Shown here: positions 26,959-35,118 of the stretch, piece after piece | Numbering within the stretch: the first letter of the stretch is position 1 | Layout of the letters: every line of letters starts with the position of its first letter | Made by a program: the position numbers and the translations under genes | Notes under the pieces: generated by a model | The model's input: only the letters and a program-made list of their open reading frames with translations | Databases searched by the model: none | What the model was told of the DNA's origin: nothing | Assembly: GCA_965228775.1 (NCBI GenBank) | Contig: OZ245840.1 | Location: 2,108,001-2,172,000 of the forward strand | From: JANQMY01 sp965228775 | GTDB lineage: Bacteria > Pseudomonadota > Alphaproteobacteria > JANQMY01 | Direction of reading: 5' to 3' | Length of the DNA stretch: 64,000 bases

Positions 26959-28905
26959 CTAATAACCGTCAAAGGATTCCGGCAATAGAGCATGAAAACG
27001 GCTCATATCAGCCTGGGTCTTCTCAGCTATGGAGAGGGCTTCTCTGTCAATATCAATTAGCAGCGATACGGCCCGCGCCTCGGACTCCCTTCCCGCTTCC
27101 GAACACCTTTTTTGCTCCGACGATTTCTGTGCAATCGATCTTTTGACGACAGAAATATCCAATATGTATTGGTCGAGAATGGTTTTGAGACGGCCCTTGT
27201 ACTCTCTTATGTCTGCTTGATTTTCCGGCGCAAAATTTCCACAGGCATTGATCGTCTCATTCATCAATTGCGAAATCTTCCCAAGTGGATCAGGTTTGTT
27301 TCTGGCGACATTATCCAATACCGCGGAAACCTCTGGATGGGATCTGGCGTATTCGATGAAGTCTTCTTGTCTGAGAACGGCCTCACAGTGTTTTACGTGA
27401 TTTATCCACATATTTTCTGTAGACAAATGATCGTCCAATATTTGTTCCATTTCGTTGAGGATATGCTGCGCCGCCAGCTGCGGATTGCCTGGCCGCGGGA
27501 CTAGCGCGGAAGGCCCCGGCGCGGCGATGTCATCAAAGGACCGCGGCGCTGGGTCGGCGGCAGCCGCTTCAGAACCATCGAAGGACGTGGCAAGCAGCGA
27601 ATACCGCCCTTCATCATAATTTCCGGACAAAAGTGTGTGAGCCCGGTGCAGATAAACAATCTTCTCGCGGGCAATTTCCAAAATGTCTTTCGTTAAATCG
27701 ATCGATAGGGTTAAAGCTCTTGCCTCTGAGGGTCGGCCTTCCGCCTCAGCACGCTCCTTCATCTCGGTATCTATGCGTACCGCCTCCTCATTCCCGCGGA
27801 TTACTTCCTCACCCTGCTCAATCTGCTGTTTTAGATAGCGAGAAAAGTACTTCCGCGCATCATCAGATGCGCTCGTAATGCGATAGATACTCGTCAGCCT
27901 ATCGATATCACGCGACATAGCGTCGTGAATGTAAAGCGATCGGCGGATGATCCCACTCAGTAACTCCGCCGTTCCATTGTGTGTCTTTAGATGCTGCATA
28001 GCCTTTTTGTCACCGGCGATTTTCCTGGCCTTTATGACGAGGCGTTCCGTATTCTTTCTGGCCGCCTTGTGATCTTTTGCTAACTCCTTCAACTGACGAA
28101 TAACGTGGACGTGCGATGACTCCGGATTTCTGGCCGGCGTAGGAACGAAGGCAACAGCTTGATCAAGAGGCCCTTTTACGGGCGTCACACCAAAGCCCGT
28201 TTCCAAACCGTCCGGAACGGACAGAATTTTCGGGGACGCAACAGCTTCGATGGCCGGTTGACCATACGCGTTGATGTATGAACTGACCATATTCGATGCC
28301 TCCTCGGACATTTCGGAAGCTTCTTCCCAATCATCGCGGAAAGCCACAGGAGCCGGCTGGTCGTCAACATTGGCGCGCGAATAAAGGCACCTCAATTTGT
28401 CTCTGGGTATTGTGTATGTTGTTCGATTATTGGAACTACCGGTCGGTTCAAAAGCGCTATCTGAGTTCTGAAGTTCCTGGCGCAGCACACGTAACCGTCT
28501 CGCGATCTTCTCGAGCGCAGCATCGTCAATCTTGTTGAAGCTGAAACCGGCATCCGTGGCACAATCCTTCATTACCCGGTTGCCCAAGGTCTCGTTCGGA
28601 AGAAATTTTCCTCTGGCGACAAGGATGTGCTGACCTTCAAACTCAGCATTGATCAGTTTGGCCACCTCGTCCCGTACCCGCAAGCGGCTGATTTGCCGCC
28701 CAATCCAGGACCAGTGCCGGGATCCGAAATCAAGAGACGTACCCTGATTAAAAAACCAGTTGCGGCTGAAGAGAAGTTCATGACCGTCAGGAGCCCGCCG
28801 GTTCCTGGCACTCTGACTTTCCGGCGCGCCGCGCTCGCTCAGATATTGCCGGAACTGTTGCTGGGTATTGTTAGGCGCAATCCTATCACTGTCTCCGCCC
28901 GGCAT
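26959..28905 (-). CDS. Paralogous N-terminal module fused to duplicated helical repeats
   Basis: 648 residues. Residues 1-140 match the Sel1-repeat neighbour closely, starting MPGGDSDRIAPNNTQ and keeping LFSRNWFFNQG, VAKLINAEF and KDCATDAGFSFNKIDD. The rest is unrelated to that neighbour: two long helical halves (~residues 245-430 and ~465-648) that look like copies of each other. Each contains a ~50-residue stretch with E.RALTLSIDLTKDILEIA or E.RAVSLLIDIDREALSIA, ending in HALLPESFDG or HTLLSGNYDEG. No signal peptide or catalytic motif. Shared head, different body suggests modular exchange among secreted proteins. Confidence 0.75.
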   Translation of the reverse strand: MPGGDSDRIAPNNTQQQFRQYLSERGAPESQSARNRRAPDGHELLFSRNWFFNQGTSLDFGSRHWSWIGRQISRLRVRDEVAKLINAEFEGQHILVARGKFLPNETLGNRVMKDCATDAGFSFNKIDDAALEKIARRLRVLRQELQNSDSAFEPTGSSNNRTTYTIPRDKLRCLYSRANVDDQPAPVAFRDDWEEASEMSEEASNMVSSYINAYGQPAIEAVASPKILSVPDGLETGFGVTPVKGPLDQAVAFVPTPARNPESSHVHVIRQLKELAKDHKAARKNTERLVIKARKIAGDKKAMQHLKTHNGTAELLSGIIRRSLYIHDAMSRDIDRLTSIYRITSASDDARKYFSRYLKQQIEQGEEVIRGNEEAVRIDTEMKERAEAEGRPSEARALTLSIDLTKDILEIAREKIVYLHRAHTLLSGNYDEGRYSLLATSFDGSEAAAADPAPRSFDDIAAPGPSALVPRPGNPQLAAQHILNEMEQILDDHLSTENMWINHVKHCEAVLRQEDFIEYARSHPEVSAVLDNVARNKPDPLGKISQLMNETINACGNFAPENQADIREYKGRLKTILDQYILDISVVKRSIAQKSSEQKRCSEAGRESEARAVSLLIDIDREALSIAEKTQADMSRFHALLPESFDGY

Positions 28906-29013
28906 GGCGTCTTATCCTCACCTGAACTCCAATTGTTAACGGCTGGTAAACAGCATCGCCATACCAACAGGGTTCAGTATCAAGAATTCTTATTAGAAAA
29001 ATATCTCAGAACG

Positions 29014-29030
29014 TTGCGCCACAGTCTCAT
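29014..29030 (-). promoter_or_regulatory. GAGACTGTGGCGCAA upstream motif (26959-28905 gene)
   Basis: Reads ATGAGACTGTGGCGCAA on the minus strand, ~113 bases before ATG 28905. It lies close to the 3' end of the peroxiredoxin gene, so the promoter is inside a short shared gap. Confidence 0.4.
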
Positions 29031-29055
29031 CAGGCGTTCGTCAATCGTTCCCGAC

Positions 29056-29562
29056 TCAAGAGTCATCCACGTCACTGGACCTGGTGCATGTGTAGTCTAA
29101 CGTGTCGCTCTCTGCGCGTGCACGGACGATTTGACCGTTCTGCAATATCAGCAAGTATCTTTTTGAACGCGCCCCCAGAAAGGACTCCCTGTTTTCCAGC
29201 GTAAGTCCCAGCGCTTTGCAAAACTCTAGATTCCCATCGGAAAGAAAGGTCAGTGTGTCGTTTGGATCAACCTCTTTGCGCCAACGGTCGACCACGAAGG
29301 GATCATTGGCAACAACACAGAACAACCGTTCGTAACCCGATGCGGACAATTGTCCCGCATTGCGTATGAAGTCCGGAATGTGCTTCTTGGTGCAGGTCGG
29401 CGTGAAGGCGCCGGGGATGCCGATCACCACTGATTTGCCATCGCCAAAAACGTCGCTCGCGGAGAGCACCTCAAATCCATCATGCGTGATCCGCGCCAAA
29501 GGCACGTCGGGAATATGGCTGCCATTGATGATTTGCGTGGGTCCAACCATTTTCAAGTCCAT
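29056..29562 (-). CDS. Peroxiredoxin, Prx5-type thioredoxin-dependent thiol peroxidase
   Basis: 168 residues from ATG 29562 (GTG 29565 precedes it). The motif IPGAFTPTCTKKHIP with peroxidatic Cys57 is the hallmark of the Prx5 subfamily, which reduces H2O2 and alkyl hydroperoxides in the cytoplasm. FCVVANDPFVVDRW and the LTLENRESFLGARSKRYLLIL segment also fit the family. The C-terminal tail is extended with a Thr-Cys-Thr near the end, a possible resolving Cys. It is a stand-alone gene between the island and the following enzyme genes. Confidence 0.88.
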   Translation of the reverse strand: MDLKMVGPTQIINGSHIPDVPLARITHDGFEVLSASDVFGDGKSVVIGIPGAFTPTCTKKHIPDFIRNAGQLSASGYERLFCVVANDPFVVDRWRKEVDPNDTLTFLSDGNLEFCKALGLTLENRESFLGARSKRYLLILQNGQIVRARAESDTLDYTCTRSSDVDDS

Positions 29563-29832
29563 CACGATGAGAAGCGATGTGTATTGTGAACGGAAAACGT
29601 TAATTTTCGACGATCAATACAACCAAGCAGGCCCTTTTGACTTTGCAATAGCCTGCCTCCCTTCGCCGGGCGCTCCCTGACGATTACACCTCAAGCTTCA
29701 GAGTCCGGACGGCGTCTTCTGCTTCATTGAGGTGTCGATGCTCTATGCTGGAGGAAAATGTTCTAGTTCACTGCGTGAGATGCAAAGACAGCTTAAACTA
29801 GGTGCTATTGGCAACAAGGTTGGAGCAAAATA
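29563..29832. promoter_or_regulatory. Divergent intergenic region
   Basis: About 270 bases between the divergent peroxiredoxin and phosphatase/nuclease-like genes. No ORF or defined operator seen. The direct element ACCTCAA/TTGAGGT (29696-29742) forms a long-range inverted repeat, possibly by chance. Confidence 0.3.
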
Positions 29833-31041
29833 GTGGCTCAGTCTTTCTCGCGCGCGGAATGGCAAAAGATAAATGACTTTCTCGACCAGGAAAGCAATGC
29901 GGCCACATATGGGATCCCGCAAAGACGAAACGGCTCGGTGGTTTTTGCAAGCTGGAACATTCGTAAGTTCGGAGCGCTTAGAGATGACGACGGCAAGCTA
30001 AAGAAAAGTTCAGGCGCCACAGACATGATTGAGCGATTTTGCAGGCCGTGCGACCTCATCGCAATTCAAGAAGTACAAGACAACACAGAAGCGCTTTTTG
30101 ACCTTCTAGACCGCCTCAATTCAGGCGATGAAGATTTCGACCTGATCATGAGCGATGTAACCGGCAAGGCTCCAGGCTACGACGGCATGGCCGAAAGAAG
30201 CGCATTTCTATTCAATACAAGAAAGATAAGACTTGGACAGGTTGCATCGGATTTGTCTTTGGACCGAAAAGCGGTCCTCACCAACATACGCAATGCTTAC
30301 TCAACGGCGCTGGCCGCCGAACTGCCTTCAGAAGACGACGCGGGTTTTCTGGAAAAAGCGTTGAACTGGATCACCGATATTCCGCGCTTGGCAAATGTCC
30401 GTATCAAGACGTTCGTCCAATTCATTCGATCACCGCACCTGGTCGAATTTGTCGTCGAGGGGCCCAATGGCCAGTATGATATTCATTGCATAAATGCTCA
30501 CCTTGTTTCCGGGTCGAGCAAGACAGAACGTGCAAACGAATTCTTCGCTCTGTTGGAATGGCTTTTGTTGCAGAGCCCTAAAACCGTCGTTGAAAAGCGC
30601 AAAATCGTCATGATCCTCGCCGACCTAAATCTGGACTTTAAGAGCAATGCCGATAAGCGGCGCCGAGGGATCGAGAAATACATCACGGACCTGAACAAGA
30701 CGCGCAAAATAGAAGCCAAAGTTAATTTTCCGTTTCTGGATGGCCCGTTCTTCACCAATGCCAGGGGCACACAGACCTATGATCATATAGCATTCATTGC
30801 CCTGGATGACCGCTGGCCGCGTGGCCGCCACAACCCGCTGGCCGGTCAACTTGGCGCAGACGAATTTGAATATGATATGTTCAATTTCACAAAAGCATTT
30901 GTTGACGCGGGCCCCGGTGCAAAATCCGATGGTTCGCCCGATTTCGACAAATATTCACATGATTTTTCCGATCACATGCCTATTTGGCTGCGCATGCCTT
31001 TGCCCAATAGCGGCCAGCACCGCTTCACGATAGACGAGTAA
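29833..31041 (+). CDS. Endonuclease/exonuclease/phosphatase-family protein
   Basis: 402 residues, GTG start at 29833 (weak upstream TTGGAG). Family motifs in order: ASWNIRKFG (metal/His loop), IAIQEVQ (metal-binding Glu), ERSAFLFN, INAHL, ILADLNL (catalytic Asp/Asn pair), TYDHIAF and a final SDHMPIWL (catalytic Asp-His). All key residues are present, so it should be an active Mg2+-dependent phosphodiesterase or phosphomonoesterase. An insertion of ~60 residues between the third and fourth motifs (AVLTNIRNAYSTALAAEL...) is unusual. No signal peptide. Substrate (DNA, phosphoinositide, other) cannot be told. Confidence 0.85.
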   Translation: MAQSFSRAEWQKINDFLDQESNAATYGIPQRRNGSVVFASWNIRKFGALRDDDGKLKKSSGATDMIERFCRPCDLIAIQEVQDNTEALFDLLDRLNSGDEDFDLIMSDVTGKAPGYDGMAERSAFLFNTRKIRLGQVASDLSLDRKAVLTNIRNAYSTALAAELPSEDDAGFLEKALNWITDIPRLANVRIKTFVQFIRSPHLVEFVVEGPNGQYDIHCINAHLVSGSSKTERANEFFALLEWLLLQSPKTVVEKRKIVMILADLNLDFKSNADKRRRGIEKYITDLNKTRKIEAKVNFPFLDGPFFTNARGTQTYDHIAFIALDDRWPRGRHNPLAGQLGADEFEYDMFNFTKAFVDAGPGAKSDGSPDFDKYSHDFSDHMPIWLRMPLPNSGQHRFTIDE

Positions 31042-31067
31042 ATCGCCGCGCTGGGTTAAGCCCCTCG

Positions 31068-31190
31068 TCACGCTTCTTGAACGGTTGCGAGTTCACCCAC
31101 CCCATCCAGTTGCCGAAGGCGGTGGGCGAGATCTTCCAGATCGATCGGTTTCGCCACATAATCGCTAAAGCCCGCTTCAAGCAAGCGGCT
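31068..31190 (-). pseudogene. Response-regulator receiver domain remnant (C-terminal end only)
   Basis: Translating the minus strand from 31190 gives 40 residues, SRLLEAGFSDYVAKPIDLED followed by LAHRL..L and a stop. GFSDYVAKPID is the conserved Lys-Pro end of a receiver domain, probably from the tail of a hybrid kinase. No upstream part is present; at 31200 the sequence changes to unrelated coding on the other strand. Confidence 0.65.
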
Positions 31191-31201
31191 GCGCTGACCC
31201 G

Positions 31202-31336
31202 AAGAAAATCTTGATTGAACTGGACAGCGGCCAATCCTTGGCCGCACGGTTTGAACAGATGGATCTCAACTTTGTGACCGCCGCCCTGCTGCGCATGTGC
31301 CGCGTTCACGACATTCCGATCGAACAGAGAGATTAG
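31202..31336 (+). pseudogene. C-terminal remnant of an unidentified gene
   Basis: An open frame with good coding character but no start reads KKILIELDSGQSLAARFEQM and continues for 24 residues to TAG at 31334. It abuts the receiver-domain remnant, so two gene tails have been joined by deletion. Family not recognised. Confidence 0.45.
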
Positions 31337-31691
31337 GTGAGTGTAGAATGCCGGAACAACAAAATCTGCCTTAGAGCGGCAGTGTGGAGTGTCGTGAATT
31401 CACGCCAAAATATGATATAATTCTGGGAGAGGGAGGCGCTGATGGAGTAGCACCATGGCGCCGAAAACAATCAAATGTTGTCGCCGCAAACTTGATTTGG
31501 GGCTCATAACCAGCGCTGCCGCTATTCCGCATTGCAGGTTGTCCCTCGAAAGACGCATCAACCTGACTTACAAGGGCTGCGGTGTATGGCGCCCAAGCGC
31601 GCGCCATTCCGGCGCTCATTGGAATGGCGGTGTTATTTGTCGGCCTAGCCACCCATTCCCCCGCCGAACCACCCGGATACGGTACCCGCAA
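31337..31691. other. Non-coding stretch within gene debris
   Basis: No ORF with convincing composition and ribosome site on either strand. The reading frame that leads into the glycosyltransferase is open from 31455, but its translation is rich in Arg/Cys/Trp/Pro and does not look like protein. Confidence 0.4.
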
Positions 31692-31736
31692 GCGTTTCCA
31701 GGCGAAGTGGACTTCCGGTTCGCCGTCCGGAAACGC
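31692..31736. repeat. Palindromic intergenic repeat, copy 2
   Basis: GCGTTTCC (31692-31699) and GGAAACGC (31729-31736) with inner GGCGAA and TTCGCC arms. This is the same element as 9276-9331, but 11 bases shorter in the loop. Confidence 0.6.
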
Positions 31737-31748
31737 AACAAAAGAACG

Positions 31749-31780
31749 GTGCGACTGTTTCTGAAAGAAACAGGTCGCAC
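31749..31780. repeat. Stem-loop following the palindromic repeat
   Basis: GTGCGACTGTTTC pairs with GAAACAGGTCGCAC (one bulged G) around a short loop. Copy 1 of the repeat is likewise followed by a stem-loop (9350-9384), though of different sequence, so the pair may be one composite element. Confidence 0.5.
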
Positions 31781-31976
31781 TGGGTGGTTGGCCAAAGTCA
31801 GATTCGGGGGGAGTGGGAAGGGGATTCTTACAAAAAATTGGATGAACCCCATGCGCCCATGGTTACGCCCGGGCATAGACGGACAAGCAAGACGTCATTT
31901 CACCGGTCTCCTCAGGAGCAGCCCCCCTACCAATCGGACCGTGACCGCCGTTACCGGCTGTATTAAAATTGAGTCG

Positions 31977-33029
31977 ATGACAGAGCCCTCTTTGGCCGGA
32001 CCCGTCGCGGGGACCGATCCGGCTAAGGCGCAAGCCAATTCCCGCCCCTGGTCCGTCTGCATTGTCGTGGAACTGGACAATATCCGCACGTCTGCAAAGT
32101 CGCGCGCACAGAAACTGTTTCAATCACTCCGCCATCAGGTCGAAAACCTGTCTGCCGCTGAAATAGAGGCGATTGATCTCAATGTAGTGCATGACCCGGA
32201 TCATGTGCCTACGAATGAAGTCGAGGCGTTTCTCGCCAATGCGCAGATCAGGCAATGGGCCTGGGGCACAGTAACCATTATTCCGGCAACGGGTGCCCGC
32301 TATTATGATCAGAAGAATATTGGCGCGGCGGCCTGCACTGCAGACATTGTGGTCTTCCTCGACAGCGATCTGGATATTGACGATGGCTGGCTCAGAAACA
32401 TCCTAAGCCCCTTCCAGGATCCAGCCATCCACTTCATCTGCGGAGAGACCCGTTTCGAAACGAAATCTTTCTATGAAAAGTCGTTCGCCCTTCTGTATGA
32501 AACCTTCCCCATCAAGGAACGTCCCGCGGGCGGGCTGATCGAACAACCGTATTTCCTGGCAAATTCGGTTGCTTATCGAACCAGCACCTTCGGAAAAACC
32601 ATTTTTCCAAAGGGCGAGACCTTCCGTGGCCAGTGCCACACGGCCTCGATCAATATACGCGATGCAGGCCACCATATCTTCATGCAGACGGAAGCAAAAG
32701 CTAGGCACCCGGCCCCCAACGGTCCGGGACACTTCTTCGCGAGGGCATTGGTTGCCGGGCACGACGAAATGGTTCATATCAAGTCCCTAAATGACGGCAG
32801 TATCATGGGATGGCTCAAAGCCTCTCCAATCGGGGCAAGTTGGAGGCTGCTTAAATCCCTGGTCATGGCTTGGGGGCGGTGCATTGAGTGCCGTAAAGTG
32901 GTCGACCTGCCTGTTTGGCACGTGCCCGCCGCGATGGGGATCGCTGCTGTATATTATGGGGTCAGTTTCTTAAGCGAGCTTGTGACCTTCTTTGATGCGC
33001 GCCTCATTCGGCAGGTGGCAACCCACTAG
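31977..33029 (+). CDS. Glycosyltransferase family 2-like protein
   Basis: 350 residues from ATG 31977; upstream in-frame sequence to 31455 is not protein-like. An N-terminal GT-A fold is shown by WSVCIVVELDN (first strand), ARYYDQKNIGAAACTADIVV and the DxD-type FLDSDLDIDDGWL that binds the metal-nucleotide sugar. The acceptor region follows (GGLIEQPYFLANSVAYRTS). A C-terminal hydrophobic stretch (PAAMGIAAVYYGVSFLSELVTFF) suggests membrane attachment. It is followed at once by a second glycosyltransferase, so both may build one surface glycan. Donor and acceptor unknown. Confidence 0.8.
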   Translation: MTEPSLAGPVAGTDPAKAQANSRPWSVCIVVELDNIRTSAKSRAQKLFQSLRHQVENLSAAEIEAIDLNVVHDPDHVPTNEVEAFLANAQIRQWAWGTVTIIPATGARYYDQKNIGAAACTADIVVFLDSDLDIDDGWLRNILSPFQDPAIHFICGETRFETKSFYEKSFALLYETFPIKERPAGGLIEQPYFLANSVAYRTSTFGKTIFPKGETFRGQCHTASINIRDAGHHIFMQTEAKARHPAPNGPGHFFARALVAGHDEMVHIKSLNDGSIMGWLKASPIGASWRLLKSLVMAWGRCIECRKVVDLPVWHVPAAMGIAAVYYGVSFLSELVTFFDARLIRQVATH

Positions 33030-33060
33030 TTTCGCAGCCCGTGTATTGGAGCAATGCGTT

Positions 33061-33987
33061 TTGGACCTCTCAATCATCATCGCAACTCACAACAGGGCGC
33101 CATTGGCAGCGGCCTGTTTGGACGCGTTGATGCCACAGACGACCGGAAAGAATGTGGAGGTCATTGTCATCGACAGTGCCAGCACGCCGGATCATCGCAG
33201 CAAGCTGAAGGACTCAATCGGCAAGCTTCAAGAAGACAGCGCCATACGCCTTCACTTCATCACTCTTGAAGAACCTGGCGTCGCCAAGGCAAGAAACGCC
33301 GGGGTCGCCCGCGCCGCCAGCGATTGGATCGCAACCTTGGATGACGAGGCGATGGCCAGCGAACAATGGCTCGAAGGCGCGTTGGGGGCGATTGCGGCCG
33401 CATCCCCTGAAACAGGGATTATCCAAGGGCGGATTAATCCAAGATGGCCGGACACACACCCCGACAAAATTGGCCCAAGGTGGCGCCGTTTCTTGTCGCT
33501 CATTCAATTCGACGGCGAATTCGAGTTCACCGACAAGCCCGTATGTTCCGGTGCCAATATGCTGATACGGGCCGGGACCTTGAGGTCTGTCGGCGGATAT
33601 AACGAGAACTACGGACGCGTGGGGTCAAACCTAGCCTCGGGGATCGATACGATCTTAGCTGTTGGCGTTCGCAAGGCCGGCATGCGCATCTGCTATTCGG
33701 ACCGCTTTCCGGTAGAACATGTGATTCTGGAAGAACGCCTCCATGTAGATTGGATTCGCAGGCGATCGAAAATGGACGGGCATGCGGTCGGCCGTGTACT
33801 GATGGAAGGTCGGAATTTTCCGCACGTCGTCTTCCAATTCCTAAAGTCTCTCTTCTCAATTGGCGTGTTCTCAAGCCTGTTGCTGTTCTCCCGCAACAAT
33901 CATGAAATGCTCATCAGGCGGGACGTCAATATCGGCCTGCTTTCAGAGATTCTACAAGCAGGCCGCAATCAGAAGGAAGCTCCCTAA
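33061..33987 (+). CDS. Glycosyltransferase family 2
   Basis: 308 residues from TTG 33061, chosen because GGAG lies 10 bases upstream and the family's first strand (LSIIIATHNR) follows directly; ATG 32995, overlapping the previous gene, is the alternative. GT2 motifs: VEVIVIDSAS, PGVAKARNAGVARAASDWIA, the DDEA catalytic metal site, and SGANMLIRAGTLRSVGGYNE. A short hydrophobic segment near residues 270-290 (FPHVVFQFLKSLFSIGVFSSLLL) suggests membrane association. Its stop abuts the GTG of the next gene (TAAGTG). Confidence 0.83.
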   Translation: MDLSIIIATHNRAPLAAACLDALMPQTTGKNVEVIVIDSASTPDHRSKLKDSIGKLQEDSAIRLHFITLEEPGVAKARNAGVARAASDWIATLDDEAMASEQWLEGALGAIAAASPETGIIQGRINPRWPDTHPDKIGPRWRRFLSLIQFDGEFEFTDKPVCSGANMLIRAGTLRSVGGYNENYGRVGSNLASGIDTILAVGVRKAGMRICYSDRFPVEHVILEERLHVDWIRRRSKMDGHAVGRVLMEGRNFPHVVFQFLKSLFSIGVFSSLLLFSRNNHEMLIRRDVNIGLLSEILQAGRNQKEAP

Positions 33988-35118
33988 GTGGCCGCGCCCT
34001 TTTATGATGTCGCCATTGTCGGCATGGGCATTGTGGGCCTCGCTCACGCCTACTGGAGCGCGCGCGCAGGTAAGCGGGTTATTGTGTTTGACCGGGACGC
34101 ACGAGCGACCGGCGCTTCCATCCGGAATTTTGGTTTCGTCACCGTGACGGGGCAATCTGCGCACGAAATGTGGCACTTGGCCAGGCGCAGCCGTGACGTG
34201 TGGGCATCCATCGCCCCTGCCCTTAGCACGCCAATACAGCATTACGGATTATGCGTCACCGCCCAACGGGAAGAAGCGGCAGCCATACTCAAGGCCTTCG
34301 CGGAAACGGATATGGGCGCTCAATGCGAATTACTTGAAGCTGGCGAGGTACGCAAGCGCTATCCCGGCCTGCTCCTCGGTGAGGCGAAACTCTGCATGCT
34401 AAGCCCCTATGAATTGCGGGTGGAGGCGCCTGAAGCTTTGCCCGCCTTGAGCACCTATCTGCAAAAGGAGTGGGACGTCACCATCCAGAACCAAACCTCG
34501 GTTCATGGGGTAACAGACAGCGGCGTCGAAACGTCCGCTGGATTTTTCGACGCAGAGCATACGATTGTTTGTCCGGGAGCTGATTTTTCCACACTCTATT
34601 CCGAACGTATGCGCGCCCGGCATCTCCAGAAGTGTAAGCTGCAAATGCTGCGCCTGGCGGATCCAGGTTTTCGCTTGCCATTCGCGCTCCAATCCGACCT
34701 CAGCCTGGTGCGCTATGAGGGGTATGCCAACCTCACACAGGCGGAGCCTCTGCTAAAGCTGCTTAGACAAGAGCAGCCGGACCATCTTGCGCGGGGCATA
34801 CATCTCATCGTGGTTCAGAATGCGGATGGTAGTTTGGTTGTGGGCGACAGCCACCATTATTCCGATGCCCCTACTCCATTTTACGATACGGAAACCGAAG
34901 CCCTTATTCTGGGCGAGTTTGAACGCATGATGGGAACAGACGCACCGCCTGTCATAGAACGCTGGACGGGCGTTTACCCTTATGGGGAACAGCCTTATTT
35001 TGTCGATGCGCCATCGGAGAAAACGCGCCTGGTAGCTGTAACCTGCGGGGCTGGCATGTCGACGGCTTTTGCCATTGCCGAAAACACCGTACACGACCTT
35101 TTGAGGACATCAGAATGA
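33988..35118 (+). CDS. FAD-dependent amine oxidase of the phosphonate-linked TIGR03364 type
   Basis: 376 residues, GTG 33988 directly after the preceding stop. The N-terminal dinucleotide fold reads DVAIVGMGIVGLAHAYWSA, and the C-terminal FAD-binding end is VAVTCGAGMSTAFAIAEN; between them is a DAO-type body. Members of the TIGR03364 group sit beside phosphonatases and are thought to deaminate an aminophosphonate such as 2-aminoethylphosphonate or an N-methyl or hydroxy derivative, giving the aldehyde. The start of phnX overlaps its stop (ATGA), strongly linking the two. Cytoplasmic. The exact amine is not decidable from sequence. Confidence 0.82.
   Translation: MAAPFYDVAIVGMGIVGLAHAYWSARAGKRVIVFDRDARATGASIRNFGFVTVTGQSAHEMWHLARRSRDVWASIAPALSTPIQHYGLCVTAQREEAAAILKAFAETDMGAQCELLEAGEVRKRYPGLLLGEAKLCMLSPYELRVEAPEALPALSTYLQKEWDVTIQNQTSVHGVTDSGVETSAGFFDAEHTIVCPGADFSTLYSERMRARHLQKCKLQMLRLADPGFRLPFALQSDLSLVRYEGYANLTQAEPLLKLLRQEQPDHLARGIHLIVVQNADGSLVVGDSHHYSDAPTPFYDTETEALILGEFERMMGTDAPPVIERWTGVYPYGEQPYFVDAPSEKTRLVAVTCGAGMSTAFAIAENTVHDLLRTSE

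Noticed and set aside
1..31041. Prophage or contractile injection system
   Set aside because: No tail sheath, tube, baseplate, portal, terminase, integrase or holin-like protein was recognised among the large genes.
31371..31691. 106-residue minus-strand ORF in the debris region
   Set aside because: No ribosome site, no protein-like composition, and it ends at the palindromic repeat.
31455..31976. N-terminal extension of the first glycosyltransferase (174 extra residues)
   Set aside because: The translation is Arg/Cys/Trp/Pro-rich and crosses the palindromic repeat and its stem-loop. The GT fold begins after ATG 31977.
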